Shown piece after piece: positions 1-9,450 of a stretch of 54,921 bases of DNA (position 1 is its first letter; the number at the start of each line of letters is the position of its first letter). The stretch spans positions 1-54,921 of the forward strand of contig JADKFD010000104.1 of assembly GCA_016717705.1 (NCBI GenBank), given 5' to 3'. This DNA comes from Rhodanobacteraceae bacterium (lineage in GTDB: Bacteria; Pseudomonadota; Gammaproteobacteria; Xanthomonadales; SZUA-5). Position numbers and translations under genes: made by a program. The notes beneath the pieces were generated by a model, which ran no database searches, was not told the origin of the DNA, and saw only the letters and a program-made list of their open reading frames with translations.

Positions 1-1192
1 GGATGCAGCGCTTCGATATGCGCTGGCGCCGGGCCACAACAACCCACGCCGGCAGCGACCGCAGCATCGTCAATCCGCAGCGACTGCCGGGCGCGCGCGC
101 GAACGACATCTGCGGCGCCTGTCATGCGGGCCGCACCTTGCCCGATGTCGCAGCACTCGATCGCTGGATGTCCAAGGGCCCGAGCTATCGGCCCGGCGAC
201 GATCTGTCGCAGCACTTGCTGACGCTGCAGGCGACTACGCCATCGCCATCCGCGCACATGCCGGACTTGTTCCGCAACCGCTTCTGGCACGACGGCAGCA
301 TTCGCCTCAGTGCCTACGAGTACCAGGGCCTCAAGTCCAGCGCCTGTGCGGTCGATGAGGAACTGACCTGTATCCGCTGCCATTCCATGCATGGTGGCGA
401 TCCAGCGGGATGCTGCCGCAGGCCAACCGTGGCGATGCGCCATGTCTGCGCTGCCATCAGGACTTCAAGGACCGGATCGCTGAGCACAGCGGTCACGCTG
501 CCGAATCGGTCGGCGCCCGCTGCATGAACTGCCATATGCCCAAAGCGGTGTATGGCGTGATGACCATCCATCGCACGCATGCGATCTCCATTCCGGACGT
601 CGCTGCGAGCATGGCGGCGGGCAAGCCGGATGCCTGTCTGAACTGCCATGCGTCCGAGGCACCGGCCTTTGCCTTGCGCACGGATGGCGGTCAGGCACTC
701 GGCATCGTGCGCCAGGATGGCGGCGATCTGACCCTGGCCGACGGACTGGTCGCGTTCATCGCCGGCGACCCGGTGCGTCAGGCGGTCGCGGCATTTGAAC
801 TCGGTCGCGTGGACGGTAAGCGCCGGGGCCGGACGAACTGCTGATCCGGGTGCCCGCGGGTTGGGATCGCGGCGCTCGAAGATGATCGCCCGGCGGTGCG
901 GCGTTTTGCGTGGAAGTCGTTGACGGCGATCGATGCTGCGCTGGCCATGTCGCCACGGGCGCTGCGGCTTGCTGGAGCGCTTGCCAGCTTTGATTTCACC
1001 GGCGCGCAGGATGAGCGAGCACGCAGTGTAAAGGCCATTGCCGCGGCCTTTGTCGCGGTCGACAAGCGCGACTGGCCGCAACCGCCACCGGCGACGGCGC
1101 TGGATCGCGAGTATCGGTTGGATGAGCAGGTGCTTGGCCGCTTGCGTGAGCTTGGCGCGCGGTCGGACAAGCAGATCGATATTGGTGAATAG
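1..1192 (+). pseudogene. Multihaem cytochrome c (C-terminal part, frameshifted)
   Basis: This is the 3' part of a c-type cytochrome gene that begins before the window. Five CxxCH haem-binding motifs are readable: CGACH and CIRCH in the first frame, then CLRCH, CMNCH and CLNCH in another. The layout, with a histidine-rich stretch and CMNCHMPK, resembles the multihaem cytochromes of the doubled-CxxCH/TPR type, which are periplasmic electron-transfer proteins. The frame changes near base 408, where one base seems missing so that GGDPAG should run into MLPQANRG. Two further compensating shifts lie near 817-870, after which the tail (ALEDDRPAVRRFAWKSL, HEAT-like) continues to the stop at 1190-1192. 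Either the gene is broken or the sequence has errors; I favour errors because all three segments stay well conserved. The exact family and electron partner are unknown. Confidence 0.7.
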
Positions 1193-1211
1193 GGTGCTGT
1201 TGTGGTCGACG

Positions 1212-1305
1212 AGCAGAAGATCGCGGGATAAACCCGCTCCACACAGGGGGGCGGGGGGCAAAAGTAGAGCATTCTTGTGGGAGCGGGTTTATCCCGCGAT
1301 CTTCT
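1212..1305. repeat. REP-like inverted repeat, family A (GTGGGAGCGG type)
   Basis: Two near-identical arms in opposite orientation (about 1216-1246 and 1276-1305) carry the core TGTGGGAGCGGGTTTATCCC and its complement, separated by a G-rich spacer. The core matches the REP sequence style known from Pseudomonas and Lysobacterales. It sits between the cytochrome gene and recJ and could act as a bidirectional terminator. Confidence 0.85.
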
Positions 1306-1340
1306 CCTTCCAACACAGCGACAGAGTCCGGACCACGCCA

Positions 1341-3083
1341 TTGACCCCCACTGCCAGCACCCTGCAGATCCGCGAACGCCCGGTGCCACCGATTGCCGAG
1401 GAACTGGGGCGGGTGGTGCCCATGCGCATCGCCCGCGTGCTCGCGGCGCGCGGGGTGGCGAGTGTCGATGAGATCGATTTGCGCCTCGCCGGGCTGCGGC
1501 CACCGGATGGCTTGGCGGACCTGGCGCTCGCGGCACGGCGCCTGGCCGATGCCATTGCTGGCGGCGAGCGCATCCTGGTCGTCGGCGACTTCGATGCCGA
1601 TGGCGCCACCGGAACCGCAGTAGCCGTCCGCGGATTGCGCCTGCTCGGCGCGCGCGACGTGCATTTTGCCGTTCCCGATCGCCAACGCCATGGCTACGGT
1701 CTGTCGCCCGGCCTGGTCGACGAACTCTGCGCGCTGCAGCCGCGAGTGCTGGTGACCGTAGACCAGGGCACGTCGAGCGTTGCCGGGGTCGAACGAGCCT
1801 GCGCAGCCGGCATCGATGTGCTGGTGACCGACCACCATCTGGCCGGTCCGCTGTTGCCGCCAGCGCTGGCCATCGTCAATCCGAATCTGGGGACTGGCGC
1901 GCCGGGACTGACCGCGCTTGCCGGCGTCGGCGTCGTGTTCCACCTGCTGGCGGCACTGCGCGCCGAGCTCGCGCGCCGTGGCGCCTTGCTCCAGCCGGTG
2001 CAGCTGGCCGGGCTGCTCGATCTGGTCGCCCTCGGCACCGTCGCTGATCTCGTGCCGCTGGACCGTGGCAATCGCATTCTGGTGTCCGAGGGGCTGCGGC
2101 GCATACGCGCTGGTCGCGCCAGCGCCGGCCTGGCCGCCCTGATCGAGAGCGCCGGGCGTGATCCACGTCAGCTGCATGCCAGCGACCTGGGCTTCCAGAT
2201 CGGCCCGCGTCTGAATGCCGCCGGCCGTCTGGACGACATGGCATTGGGAATCCGCTGCCTGGTCTCCGATGACATCGACGAGACGCGCGAACTGGCGGCG
2301 CAGCTGTCTGAACTCAATCGCGAGCGCCGCTCGCTGCAGGCAGACATGGAACGCGAGGCGGCGACCATCGTCGAGACGCTGCTGGCCAGCCGTCAGGGCG
2401 CACTGCCGGCGGCACTGATCGTGGCGGATCCTGGCTGGCATGCGGGCGTGGTGGGCTTGGTGGCCAGTCGCCTCGCCGAGCGGCTGCACCGTCCGACCCT
2501 GGCTTTGGCGCCCGCCGCTCTGGACGCCAGGGAGTGGCGTGGCTCGGGTCGCTCGATTGCCGGATTCCATTTGCGCGATGCCCTGGTCGAACTCGATCGC
2601 CGCCATCCAGGGCTGCTGCTGCGCTTTGGCGGACACGCGATGGCAGCGGGGCTGACGGTAGATGCCGATCTGGTCGCCACGCTGTCGCGCGCTTTCGAAT
2701 CGGTCGCCGACGACTTGCTTGACGAGGGCGCACGCTCGCGCAGCGTGTGGACCGATGGCCCGTTGGCGACGAATGAATTCACGCTCGATCTGGCGCGCGC
2801 CATCGAGAACGCGGGGCCCTTCGGCCAGGCCTTCGCCGAGCCTCTGTTCGACAACGAGTTCAGCGTGCACGAACGCCGTGTGCTCAAGGACAAGCATCTG
2901 AAGCTCAGGCTGAGTTCGGGCGCGGGGCGTGGCGGCGCTGTCGACGCGATCTGGTTCTCGGCGCCGCGGGCTCTGCTCGACGAAACGCCGGATCGCCTGC
3001 GATTGCTCTTCCAATTGGTGGTCGAGCGCTGGCAAGGACGCGAATCGCTGAGTGTGCACGTGCGCCACGGATTTCCCTGCTGA
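1341..3083 (+). CDS. recJ: Single-stranded-DNA-specific exonuclease RecJ
   Basis: RecJ degrades single-stranded DNA 5' to 3' in recombination and mismatch repair, in the cytoplasm. The protein is about 580 residues, normal for the family. It shows the DHH phosphoesterase motifs GDFDADGATG near residue 79 and VTDHH near 165, and the DHHA1 signature GGHAMAAGL near 433. The start is uncertain. I chose TTG at 1341 because the bases upstream belong to a REP element and no ATG fits; CTG at 1365 is an alternative. One oddity is VDQGTSS where most RecJ proteins have VDNG or VDCG. It is followed by a repeat and then a sensor kinase gene. RecJ near prfB and lysS is a gene order I associate with the rpf region of Xanthomonas and Xylella. 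Confidence 0.93.
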   Translation: MTPTASTLQIRERPVPPIAEELGRVVPMRIARVLAARGVASVDEIDLRLAGLRPPDGLADLALAARRLADAIAGGERILVVGDFDADGATGTAVAVRGLRLLGARDVHFAVPDRQRHGYGLSPGLVDELCALQPRVLVTVDQGTSSVAGVERACAAGIDVLVTDHHLAGPLLPPALAIVNPNLGTGAPGLTALAGVGVVFHLLAALRAELARRGALLQPVQLAGLLDLVALGTVADLVPLDRGNRILVSEGLRRIRAGRASAGLAALIESAGRDPRQLHASDLGFQIGPRLNAAGRLDDMALGIRCLVSDDIDETRELAAQLSELNRERRSLQADMEREAATIVETLLASRQGALPAALIVADPGWHAGVVGLVASRLAERLHRPTLALAPAALDAREWRGSGRSIAGFHLRDALVELDRRHPGLLLRFGGHAMAAGLTVDADLVATLSRAFESVADDLLDEGARSRSVWTDGPLATNEFTLDLARAIENAGPFGQAFAEPLFDNEFSVHERRVLKDKHLKLRLSSGAGRGGAVDAIWFSAPRALLDETPDRLRLLFQLVVERWQGRESLSVHVRHGFPC

Positions 3084-3173
3084 CGCGCGCTCGGCACGAC
3101 ATGGGTGGGCCGGTGTGTCGCGCAGTGGCTCACCGGCGCTCTCACCGAACATTCCGTAAGCCGTTGATTTTAA

Positions 3174-3228
3174 TGTGGGAGCGGATTTATTCCGCGAAAG
3201 CTGTCGCGGGATAAACCCGCTCCCACAG
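3174..3228. repeat. REP-like inverted repeat, family A, with conserved leader
   Basis: The arms TGTGGGAGCGGATTTATTCC and the complement of TGTGGGAGCGGGTTTATCCC face each other with a short loop. The preceding bases (about 3150-3172, TCTCACCGAACATTCCGTAA and onward) recur before the family B element at 36368 and, inverted, after the one at 19244, so the leader is a mobile module shared between families. Confidence 0.85.
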
Positions 3229-3365
3229 GTTCGATGTGCGAACAAGTGCACTGCCGGGGGCGACCGGCACTGCCGGGAATGCGATGATCGGCAACGGCTG
3301 ACCAGAGCGTGACTGGATCGATCGTGGATGCCTCGGCGCAAGCGCCAAACTCAGGCCTGAAAATC

Positions 3366-6300
3366 ATGCGGGCAGGGGCCAGACTGGTGTCTACGCTCTG
3401 GCTCGCAGCGAGCGCACTGACGCCTGCGCTATGGGCTTGCCCACCCGTCGTCGAACGGACACAACTGCTGGCCCAGGCGCGCATGCCCGAAGCCGGCGTG
3501 GCTGGCGAGGAGGGGCGCTGGTTGCCGCTGGTCAATGCCCTGCGCGACTGCGTCGACATCAGTGTCGAGGCCGAGGCTCTCGCCGAGTGGACCAACGAGG
3601 CGATGCGCCGCAGTGAGTCGGGTTCCGCACTCGCGTCGGAGCTTGCCCGCTACCAACTGGCGAGTGCTGCGGGCGCTACCCCGGTGCGCGCAGATGCCGC
3701 GTTGCGCCTGGGCAAGATCATCGGCGACACCGACCGATCGGCGGCGCTGGTCTACCTTGAACAAGCTGCACCGCTGTTGCAGCAGTCACAGCAGCTGACA
3801 CTGGCAGCGGATGCCTATTCATCGATTTCCCGGTTACGCCGTCGCGAGGGCGACTTCGTGGCCGCGGTGACCGCCGAAGAAAGCAGCCTGAGACTGCGCC
3901 GCAGCGTGGTTCCACCGTTCGAAGTGTGGCGCTCGGTTCGCGATCTGGCCGTGCTCTACGAGCAATTGGAACAGTTCGACGAGGCCCGGCGCAGCTACGC
4001 ACAGGCTCTGGCCGAGGCGGAGCTCAGTGGCAACGGGCCGGGTCTGATTCTGATGTTGTCCAGTTTTGCGAGCTTTCTGAATGATCGCGGCAACGAGGCG
4101 GAACTGGCGCGAAGTTACGCAGAACGGGCGCTGGCCATCGACCCCGGATCGGCTCCGGCCGACCAGCGTGCGGTGGCCGTGCAGCACACTGGCGCGCTGT
4201 TGCAGCTCGGCCGGGCGCAGACCGCCCTGGGCAATCTGGAGGCCGCCGATGCCGCCATGCGCGCGGCCATGGAGGGCGCCGAGCGTACCGACCGACCCGC
4301 GATGCGCGCACACATCTACATGCGCTGGGGCGAGTTGGCCCTGGCCCAGGGCCAGCCGCAGTTGGCCCTGCAGCGCCTGCAGCAGGCGCAACAGATCTAC
4401 CAGCAGCAGGGCAATCGCCAGCGACTGACCCTGACCTACGCCTTGTTGCAGCGCAGCTACGAGGCGCTGGGCGAGCCGCTGGCGGCGGCGCAGGCTGGGC
4501 TTGAACACTATCGGCTGCGCGATGAGCTGATGGGTCGTCCGGCGATCGCCCGTGTTGGCGAGATGCTCGCCAGCTTCCAGTTGCGCGAGGCGCGCCAGCG
4601 CGCGGAACACCTGGCGCAGGCCAAAACTGTGGCGGAACTGGAGCTGGCCAACGAGCAGAAGCGCTTCCAGCTGTTCCTGATCACGGTCCTGGCAATTGCC
4701 GGCGTGATGGCGTTGTTCGCCTGGCGTCACTTCACGGTGGAGCGCCTGTACCGGGTGCTGCGCAGCCGAAATGAGCTGGTGCAGGCGCAGGCCGAGCAAC
4801 TCGGCGCCGTCAATGCGCAGCTCACCGATCAGGCGCAGCGACTGGAGCAGGCCAGTCGCGCCAAGAGCCAGTTCCTGGCCAACATGAGTCATGAGATCCG
4901 TACACCGATGAATGCAGTCATCGGCATGTCGACCTTGCTCGCGCGGACGCCGTTGAATCCGCGTCAGCAGGGGCTGCTCGGGCAACTTTCGGCCTCCGCG
5001 CGCATGCTGCTCAGCATCATCAACGACATCCTCGACCTGTCGCGCATCGAGGCCGGCAAGCTGCGTATCGAACGCACGGCGTTCAAGCTCGACGATGTGC
5101 TCACCGATGTCGCCGCGGTGGTCGGCGAGCGCACCCGCGCCAAGGGCGTCGACCTGCTGTTTTCCGTGGCCGCAGATGTGCCGCAAGGCCTGGTCGGCGA
5201 TCCGCTGCGGCTGCAGCAGGTGCTGATCAACCTGACCACCAACGCGCTCAAGTTCACCGAGCGCGGCCAGGTCCTGGTGGATATTGCCTGTGGCGAGCGC
5301 AGTGAGCAGCAACTGCAACTGCACGTTGCGGTGCGCGATAGTGGTATCGGCATTGCGCCGGCCGACCTCGAGCGGCTGTTCCAGCCGTTCAGCCAGGTCG
5401 ACGAGTCGGATGCCCGAGTTCATGGGGGCGCCGGACTCGGCCTGGCCATCTGCAAACGGCTGGTCGAGTTGATGGACGGCCAGATCGGCGCGGACAGCAA
5501 GCCCGGCGAGGGCAGTAATTTCTGGTTCACCGCGCGCTTCGGGATTGCGTCTGGAGCTGTCGAAGCCGATGTCCGGCGGCCCGCGGGCCTGCGCGCGTTG
5601 GTGGTCGACGACAATCCGACCACGCGCGCGGTGTTCGCCAGCATGCTCGAATCGATGCGTTTTGCGGTGTCGCGCGCCGACTCGGCGGAGGCCGCGATCG
5701 TCGAAATTGCCGCGGCGGCACCAGCCATCGATCTGCTGCTGCTCGACTGGAAGCTGCCGGGTATGGACGGTATTGCCGCTGTCCGTGAGTTGCATCAGCG
5801 CGGAGTCAAGGTCCCGGCGACCGTGATGGTCACCGCGCACGGCGGCGAAGCGCTGATGCAGGAAGCGCGCGCAGCCGGAATCTGCGAATTCCTGCACAAG
5901 CCGGTGAGCCCGTCGAGGCTGTTCGAGGCTTCGCTGCGCGCGCTGGGCCAGGTCACGGAGGGTGCGGGCGTCGCGGCGCGTGCCGCGCCGGCTGCGCTGC
6001 GCGCCGACGCCCGCGTCCTGCTGGTCGAGGACAACGAGATCAACCGCGACGTGGCCCGGGAACTGCTTGCTGGTCTGAACCTGCGGGTCAGCGTCGCGGA
6101 GGGCGGCCTGCAGGCGATCGAACGGATCTCCCGCGAGCGCTTCGACCTGGTCCTGATGGACATCCAGATGCCGGGCCTGGACGGCATCGAGACCACGCGA
6201 CGATTGCGCAGTTTGCCCGGCGGTGCGCATACGCCCATCGTTGCATTGACCGCGCACGCGATGATCGGCGACCGCCAGCGCTTCATCGATGCCGGAATGG

Positions 6301-6995
6301 ACGACTATCTGGCCAAGCCGATCGAGGAGTCCGAATTGCTGCGCGTGCTGTCGCGCTGGCTGGCGATTGCGCCGGAGCCCGCGCGGACACTTGCCGCGAC
6401 GGAGCAGCCGATCGATATCGCCGGGGTGGACGTCAAGGCTGCCCTGGCGCGGGTCGGCGGCAAGGCGGACTTGCTGTGGCAGCTGATCGACGATTTCCGC
6501 TGGCGCCACGCGCGCGCGCCGGAGCAGCTGCGCGAGCACATGGCCAACGCAAACTGGCAGGCTGCAGGCGATCTCGCGCACACGCTGAAGGGCAGTGGGG
6601 CGACCCTGGGCCTGATGCGCGTCGCTGCTGCCGCTGGGGTGCTGGCGACCACCGCACGCAACGGCTCAGCTGAGCCGGGTGACGTCGACGAACTCGAAGC
6701 CGCCCTCACGCAGATTGCGGCTGCGGTGCTGCCGGCCGCGGCGCTCCCCTCCGACCCGGGGCCGCCACCGATGCCGGCAACGCCTGAGGACTGGCAGGAA
6801 CTGGCAACTGCCCTGGCTGGCAACAACGTTGCTGCGCGCGCCCAGTTCAAGCGCTTGCTCGACGCTGCCAGCCCGGAACTGCGATCATCCATGACACTGA
6901 TCGGCAAGCACATCGATGCTTTCGAATATGCGACGGCAGCGCAATTGCTGACGCAGCTGACAACATCAGCAGTTTCCGGTCGGACGCCAACCTGA
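3366..6995 (+). CDS. Hybrid sensor histidine kinase, periplasmic TPR, two REC and HPt
   Basis: This is a 1209-residue multi-step phosphorelay kinase. A signal peptide (first about 25 residues) precedes a TPR-like helical region to about residue 420, then one membrane helix near 435-455, a coiled linker, HisKA with SHEIRTPMN (phosphorylated His509), and HATPase with the N box and G boxes. Two receiver domains follow (phospho-acceptors Asp794 in LLLDWKLPG and Asp932 in LMDIQMPG), then an HPt domain with His1072 in AHTLKGSGATLG. All catalytic residues are present. The sensor side should be periplasmic. I chose ATG 3366 because it gives a clean signal peptide; an upstream start at 3309 would bury it. 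The REC-GGDEF gene begins 13 bases after its stop and is the likely output partner. The signal is unknown. Confidence 0.9.
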   Translation: MRAGARLVSTLWLAASALTPALWACPPVVERTQLLAQARMPEAGVAGEEGRWLPLVNALRDCVDISVEAEALAEWTNEAMRRSESGSALASELARYQLASAAGATPVRADAALRLGKIIGDTDRSAALVYLEQAAPLLQQSQQLTLAADAYSSISRLRRREGDFVAAVTAEESSLRLRRSVVPPFEVWRSVRDLAVLYEQLEQFDEARRSYAQALAEAELSGNGPGLILMLSSFASFLNDRGNEAELARSYAERALAIDPGSAPADQRAVAVQHTGALLQLGRAQTALGNLEAADAAMRAAMEGAERTDRPAMRAHIYMRWGELALAQGQPQLALQRLQQAQQIYQQQGNRQRLTLTYALLQRSYEALGEPLAAAQAGLEHYRLRDELMGRPAIARVGEMLASFQLREARQRAEHLAQAKTVAELELANEQKRFQLFLITVLAIAGVMALFAWRHFTVERLYRVLRSRNELVQAQAEQLGAVNAQLTDQAQRLEQASRAKSQFLANMSHEIRTPMNAVIGMSTLLARTPLNPRQQGLLGQLSASARMLLSIINDILDLSRIEAGKLRIERTAFKLDDVLTDVAAVVGERTRAKGVDLLFSVAADVPQGLVGDPLRLQQVLINLTTNALKFTERGQVLVDIACGERSEQQLQLHVAVRDSGIGIAPADLERLFQPFSQVDESDARVHGGAGLGLAICKRLVELMDGQIGADSKPGEGSNFWFTARFGIASGAVEADVRRPAGLRALVVDDNPTTRAVFASMLESMRFAVSRADSAEAAIVEIAAAAPAIDLLLLDWKLPGMDGIAAVRELHQRGVKVPATVMVTAHGGEALMQEARAAGICEFLHKPVSPSRLFEASLRALGQVTEGAGVAARAAPAALRADARVLLVEDNEINRDVARELLAGLNLRVSVAEGGLQAIERISRERFDLVLMDIQMPGLDGIETTRRLRSLPGGAHTPIVALTAHAMIGDRQRFIDAGMDDYLAKPIEESELLRVLSRWLAIAPEPARTLAATEQPIDIAGVDVKAALARVGGKADLLWQLIDDFRWRHARAPEQLREHMANANWQAAGDLAHTLKGSGATLGLMRVAAAAGVLATTARNGSAEPGDVDELEAALTQIAAAVLPAAALPSDPGPPPMPATPEDWQELATALAGNNVAARAQFKRLLDAASPELRSSMTLIGKHIDAFEYATAAQLLTQLTTSAVSGRTPT

Positions 6996-7008
6996 CGAGG
7001 CCTCGCGC

Positions 7009-7953
7009 ATGACCAGTTCACCCGATCCAGTGGCGCCGCGCGTACTGCTCGTCGATGACGAACCGGCCAATATCCAGGTGCTGATCGAGGCCCTTCCCGG
7101 ACTCGATCTGTCGTTCGCCACCGATGGTGCGCGCGCGCTGGAGCTGTGCATCGCCGACCCTTTCGATCTCATCCTGCTCGACGTGGTGATGCCTGGCATC
7201 GGTGGCCATGAAGTACTGCGCTGGCTGAAATCAGAGCCGCGCACGCAGAATGTCCCGGTGATCTTCGTCACCACCATGGCCGAGACCGAGGATGAGGAAC
7301 GCGGGTTGTCGCTGGGTGCGGTGGACTACATCACCAAACCGATCCGCCCGCCGATCGTCCGCGCCCGCGTGCATACCCAGCTTGAACTCAAGCGCCAGCG
7401 CGACCTTCTGGCCGAGTACATGCCGCTGGACGCATTGACCGGCACTCCCAACCGGCGTCGTTTCGAACAGGAACTCGAGCGCGCCTGGGGCCGGGCCAAG
7501 CGTGTTGGTCGCGCCTTGACCCTGGCTCTGATCGAAGTCGACCATTTCGAGCGTTACGTCGACCACTATGGCCACAGCCCGGCGGACGAATGCCTGGTCC
7601 GAGTAGCGCAAGCCCTCGACCACGCGTTCAATCGTGGCGGCGACTGTGCGGCACGTCATGGCCCCAGCCAGTTCGCGCTGTTGTTCGAGGGCAGCGACGG
7701 CCCGACCCAGGCCAGGCGCGTGTTGCGGGCTATCGGCGCGCTGGAGATTCCCCACGTGCGTTCGCCGAGCAGCCTGTTCGTCAGCGCCAGCATTGGCATC
7801 CTGACTGTGGCTGTCGCCGCCGACCAGGAAGCAGCGGACTGCCTGGTCCAGGCTGCCGCGCTGCTACAGACGGCGGTTGCCGGTGGCGGCAACCGCGCCG
7901 AGTACCTGGATCTGCGCAGCGGCGAGGGCTGCTCGGTGCTGCTGGAAGACTGA
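7009..7953 (+). CDS. Response regulator with degenerate GGDEF domain
   Basis: This is a two-domain regulator of 314 residues. Residues 1-125 form a receiver domain (LLVDDE, Asp58 in LILLDVVMPG, Lys in DYITKPI). Residues 140-305 form a GGDEF fold, opening with LDALTGTPNRRRF as in diguanylate cyclases. The active-site motif, however, reads GPSQF instead of GGDEF/GGEEF, so the metal- and substrate-binding residues are missing and cyclase activity is unlikely. It may act as a binding or effector domain. It begins 13 bases after the hybrid kinase gene and is almost certainly co-transcribed and phosphorylated through that kinase's HPt domain. Confidence 0.88.
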   Translation: MTSSPDPVAPRVLLVDDEPANIQVLIEALPGLDLSFATDGARALELCIADPFDLILLDVVMPGIGGHEVLRWLKSEPRTQNVPVIFVTTMAETEDEERGLSLGAVDYITKPIRPPIVRARVHTQLELKRQRDLLAEYMPLDALTGTPNRRRFEQELERAWGRAKRVGRALTLALIEVDHFERYVDHYGHSPADECLVRVAQALDHAFNRGGDCAARHGPSQFALLFEGSDGPTQARRVLRAIGALEIPHVRSPSSLFVSASIGILTVAVAADQEAADCLVQAAALLQTAVAGGGNRAEYLDLRSGEGCSVLLED

Positions 7954-8008
7954 AGGGGAGGGCACTCGCCACTGGCGGCGCGCGTGTCCGCGCGTCGAGC
8001 ATCGGTAC

Positions 8009-8083
8009 CTGGGTCACGTTGCCCGCAGGGCTACGTGACAGGGTTGCCCGATGTCACGTAGGCCTACGGCCAACGTGACCTAC
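8009..8083. repeat. Paired-hairpin element, family B (GGTCACGTTG type)
   Basis: Left arm GGTCACGTTGCCCGCAGGGC and onward to CTACGTGAC, then the inverted copy ending in CAACGTGACCTAC. Each arm can also fold on itself, giving a two-hairpin structure of about 75 bases between the GGDEF gene and prfB. Confidence 0.8.
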
Positions 8084-8209
8084 AAATCTGTCGTTGCCGA
8101 AAAGCAAGCCCATCGTTCCGCGTGGCGCCTCTGCCGTGCGCGTTGGGTATCTGACTGCCCCGCACTTGCTGCTACCATTCGCGGTTCTTTTTGTCGCGGA
8201 ATCACGACT

Positions 8210-9305
8210 ATGGAAACAAATGCGCTTTCGGCGAAGCTCGCCGACCTGCGCCAGCGCGTCGCTGCGCTGAGGGGGTTTCTTTGACTTCGACAACAAGCAG
8301 GATCGACTGGACGAAGTCGGACGCGAGTTGGAGGACCCCGAAGTCTGGAACAAGCCTGAGCGCGCCCAGGAGCTGGGCCGCGAGCGTGCGCGTCTGGAGA
8401 ATGTCGTCAAGGGTCTGACCACGCTGACCCAGAGCATCGCCGATTCCATCGATCTGCTCGAAATGATCGTCGCCGAGAACGATGCGGACTCGCTGGTCAC
8501 GCTGGAGAAGGACGTCGTCGCAATCGAAGAACACGTCTCGCGCCTCGAATTCCAGCGCATGTTCAGCAATCCGATGGACTCGCATCCGGCCTACATCGAC
8601 ATCCAGGCGGGAGCCGGTGGCACCGAGGCGCAGGATTGGGCCGAGATGCTGCTGCGCATGTACTTGCGCTGGTGCGAACGCAAGGGTTTCGTCACCGAAC
8701 TGCTGGAAGTCAGCGCGGGCGATGTCGCCGGCATCAAGAGCGCCTCGCTGCGCGTCGAGGGCGACTACGCCTTCGGCTGGCTGCGCACCGAGATCGGTGT
8801 GCACCGTTTGGTGCGCATTTCGCCATTCGACTCGAACAAGCGTCGCCACACCTCGTTCGCTTCGGTTTTCGCCGCGCCGGAAGTCGACGACGACGTCGAG
8901 ATCGAGATCAATCCGGCGGATCTGAAGACCGACGTCTATCGTTCCTCCGGCGCGGGCGGCCAGCACGTCAACAAGACCGAATCGGCGGTGCGTATCACCC
9001 ACGTGCCGACCAACACGGTGGTGGCGTGTCAGACCGAGCGATCGCAGCATGCCAATCGCGACCGCTGCATGAAGATGCTCAAGGCGAAGTTGTACGAGCA
9101 GGAGATGCAGCGTCGCAACATCGAAAAAGACAAGCTGGAAGCGACCAAGAGCGAAATCGGCTGGGGTCACCAGATCCGCAGTTACGTGCTCGACGACGCG
9201 CGGATCAAGGATCTGCGCACCGGCGTCGAACGCCGCGATACGCAGACCGTGCTCGACGGCGACCTCGACGATTACGTCGAGGCCAGTCTCAAGCAGGGTT
9301 TGTAA
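8210..9305 (+). CDS. prfB: Peptide chain release factor 2 (programmed +1 frameshift)
   Basis: RF2 recognises UGA and UAA stop codons and triggers release of the finished protein. The gene is read as 8210-8281 joined to 8283-9305, giving about 364 residues, normal for RF2. The first 24 codons end at an in-frame TGA (8282-8284) inside AGGGGGTTTCTTTGAC, the classic programmed frameshift site with a Shine-Dalgarno-like AGGGGG and a slippery CTT before the stop. Downstream are the codon-recognition tripeptide SPF (RISPFDSNKRR) and the catalytic GGQ in GAGGQHVNKTESAVR. The frameshift is autoregulatory: low RF2 favours slippage. Start ATG 8210 gives METNALSAKL. lysS follows after a repeat element. 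Confidence 0.97.
8267..8285 (+). promoter_or_regulatory. prfB: Programmed +1 frameshift site of prfB
   Basis: CTG AGG GGG TTT CTT TGA C: the AGGGGG anti-16S element lies three bases before the slippery CTT, which is followed by the in-frame UGA. This matches the conserved bacterial RF2 recoding signal, so the break in frame here is functional, not an error. Confidence 0.95.
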
Positions 9306-9342
9306 GGTCTACCGGCGTCGGTTAGCGTCGTACAGAGCCTTT

Positions 9343-9438
9343 GTAGGCCGGGGTGGGCGCCGCAGGCGCACTTCCCGGCGCATTCTTCCCGAACGAGTCA
9401 GCCGGGGAACGCGCCTGTGGCGCGTACCACCGGCCTAC
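9343..9438. repeat. Inverted repeat, family F (GTAGGCCGG type)
   Basis: GTAGGCCGGGGTGGGCGCCG at the left is mirrored by a right arm ending GTACCACCGGCCTAC, with inner GCGCCGCAGGCGC and GCGCCTGTGGCGC hairpins. It lies between prfB and lysS and ends 13 bases before the lysS start. Confidence 0.75.
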
Positions 9439-9450
9439 CAGAGCCGCACA

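Noticed and set aside
996..3341. Long open frame on the minus strand opposite recJ (and similar ones opposite the kinase at 3834-6581, the peptidase and Sel1 genes at 25438-27684, the serine hydrolase at 47863-49779, and icmF at 52425-54191)
   Set aside because: These are high-GC antisense shadows: rich in Arg, Gln, His and Ala, with no domain or motif, and fully covered by well supported genes.
7009..7953. Active diguanylate cyclase
   Set aside because: The GGDEF motif reads GPSQF, lacking metal- and substrate-binding residues.
8282..8284. Frameshift/stop early in prfB as a possible error or pseudogene
   Set aside because: The sequence matches the conserved programmed +1 frameshift signal of RF2, so it is functional.
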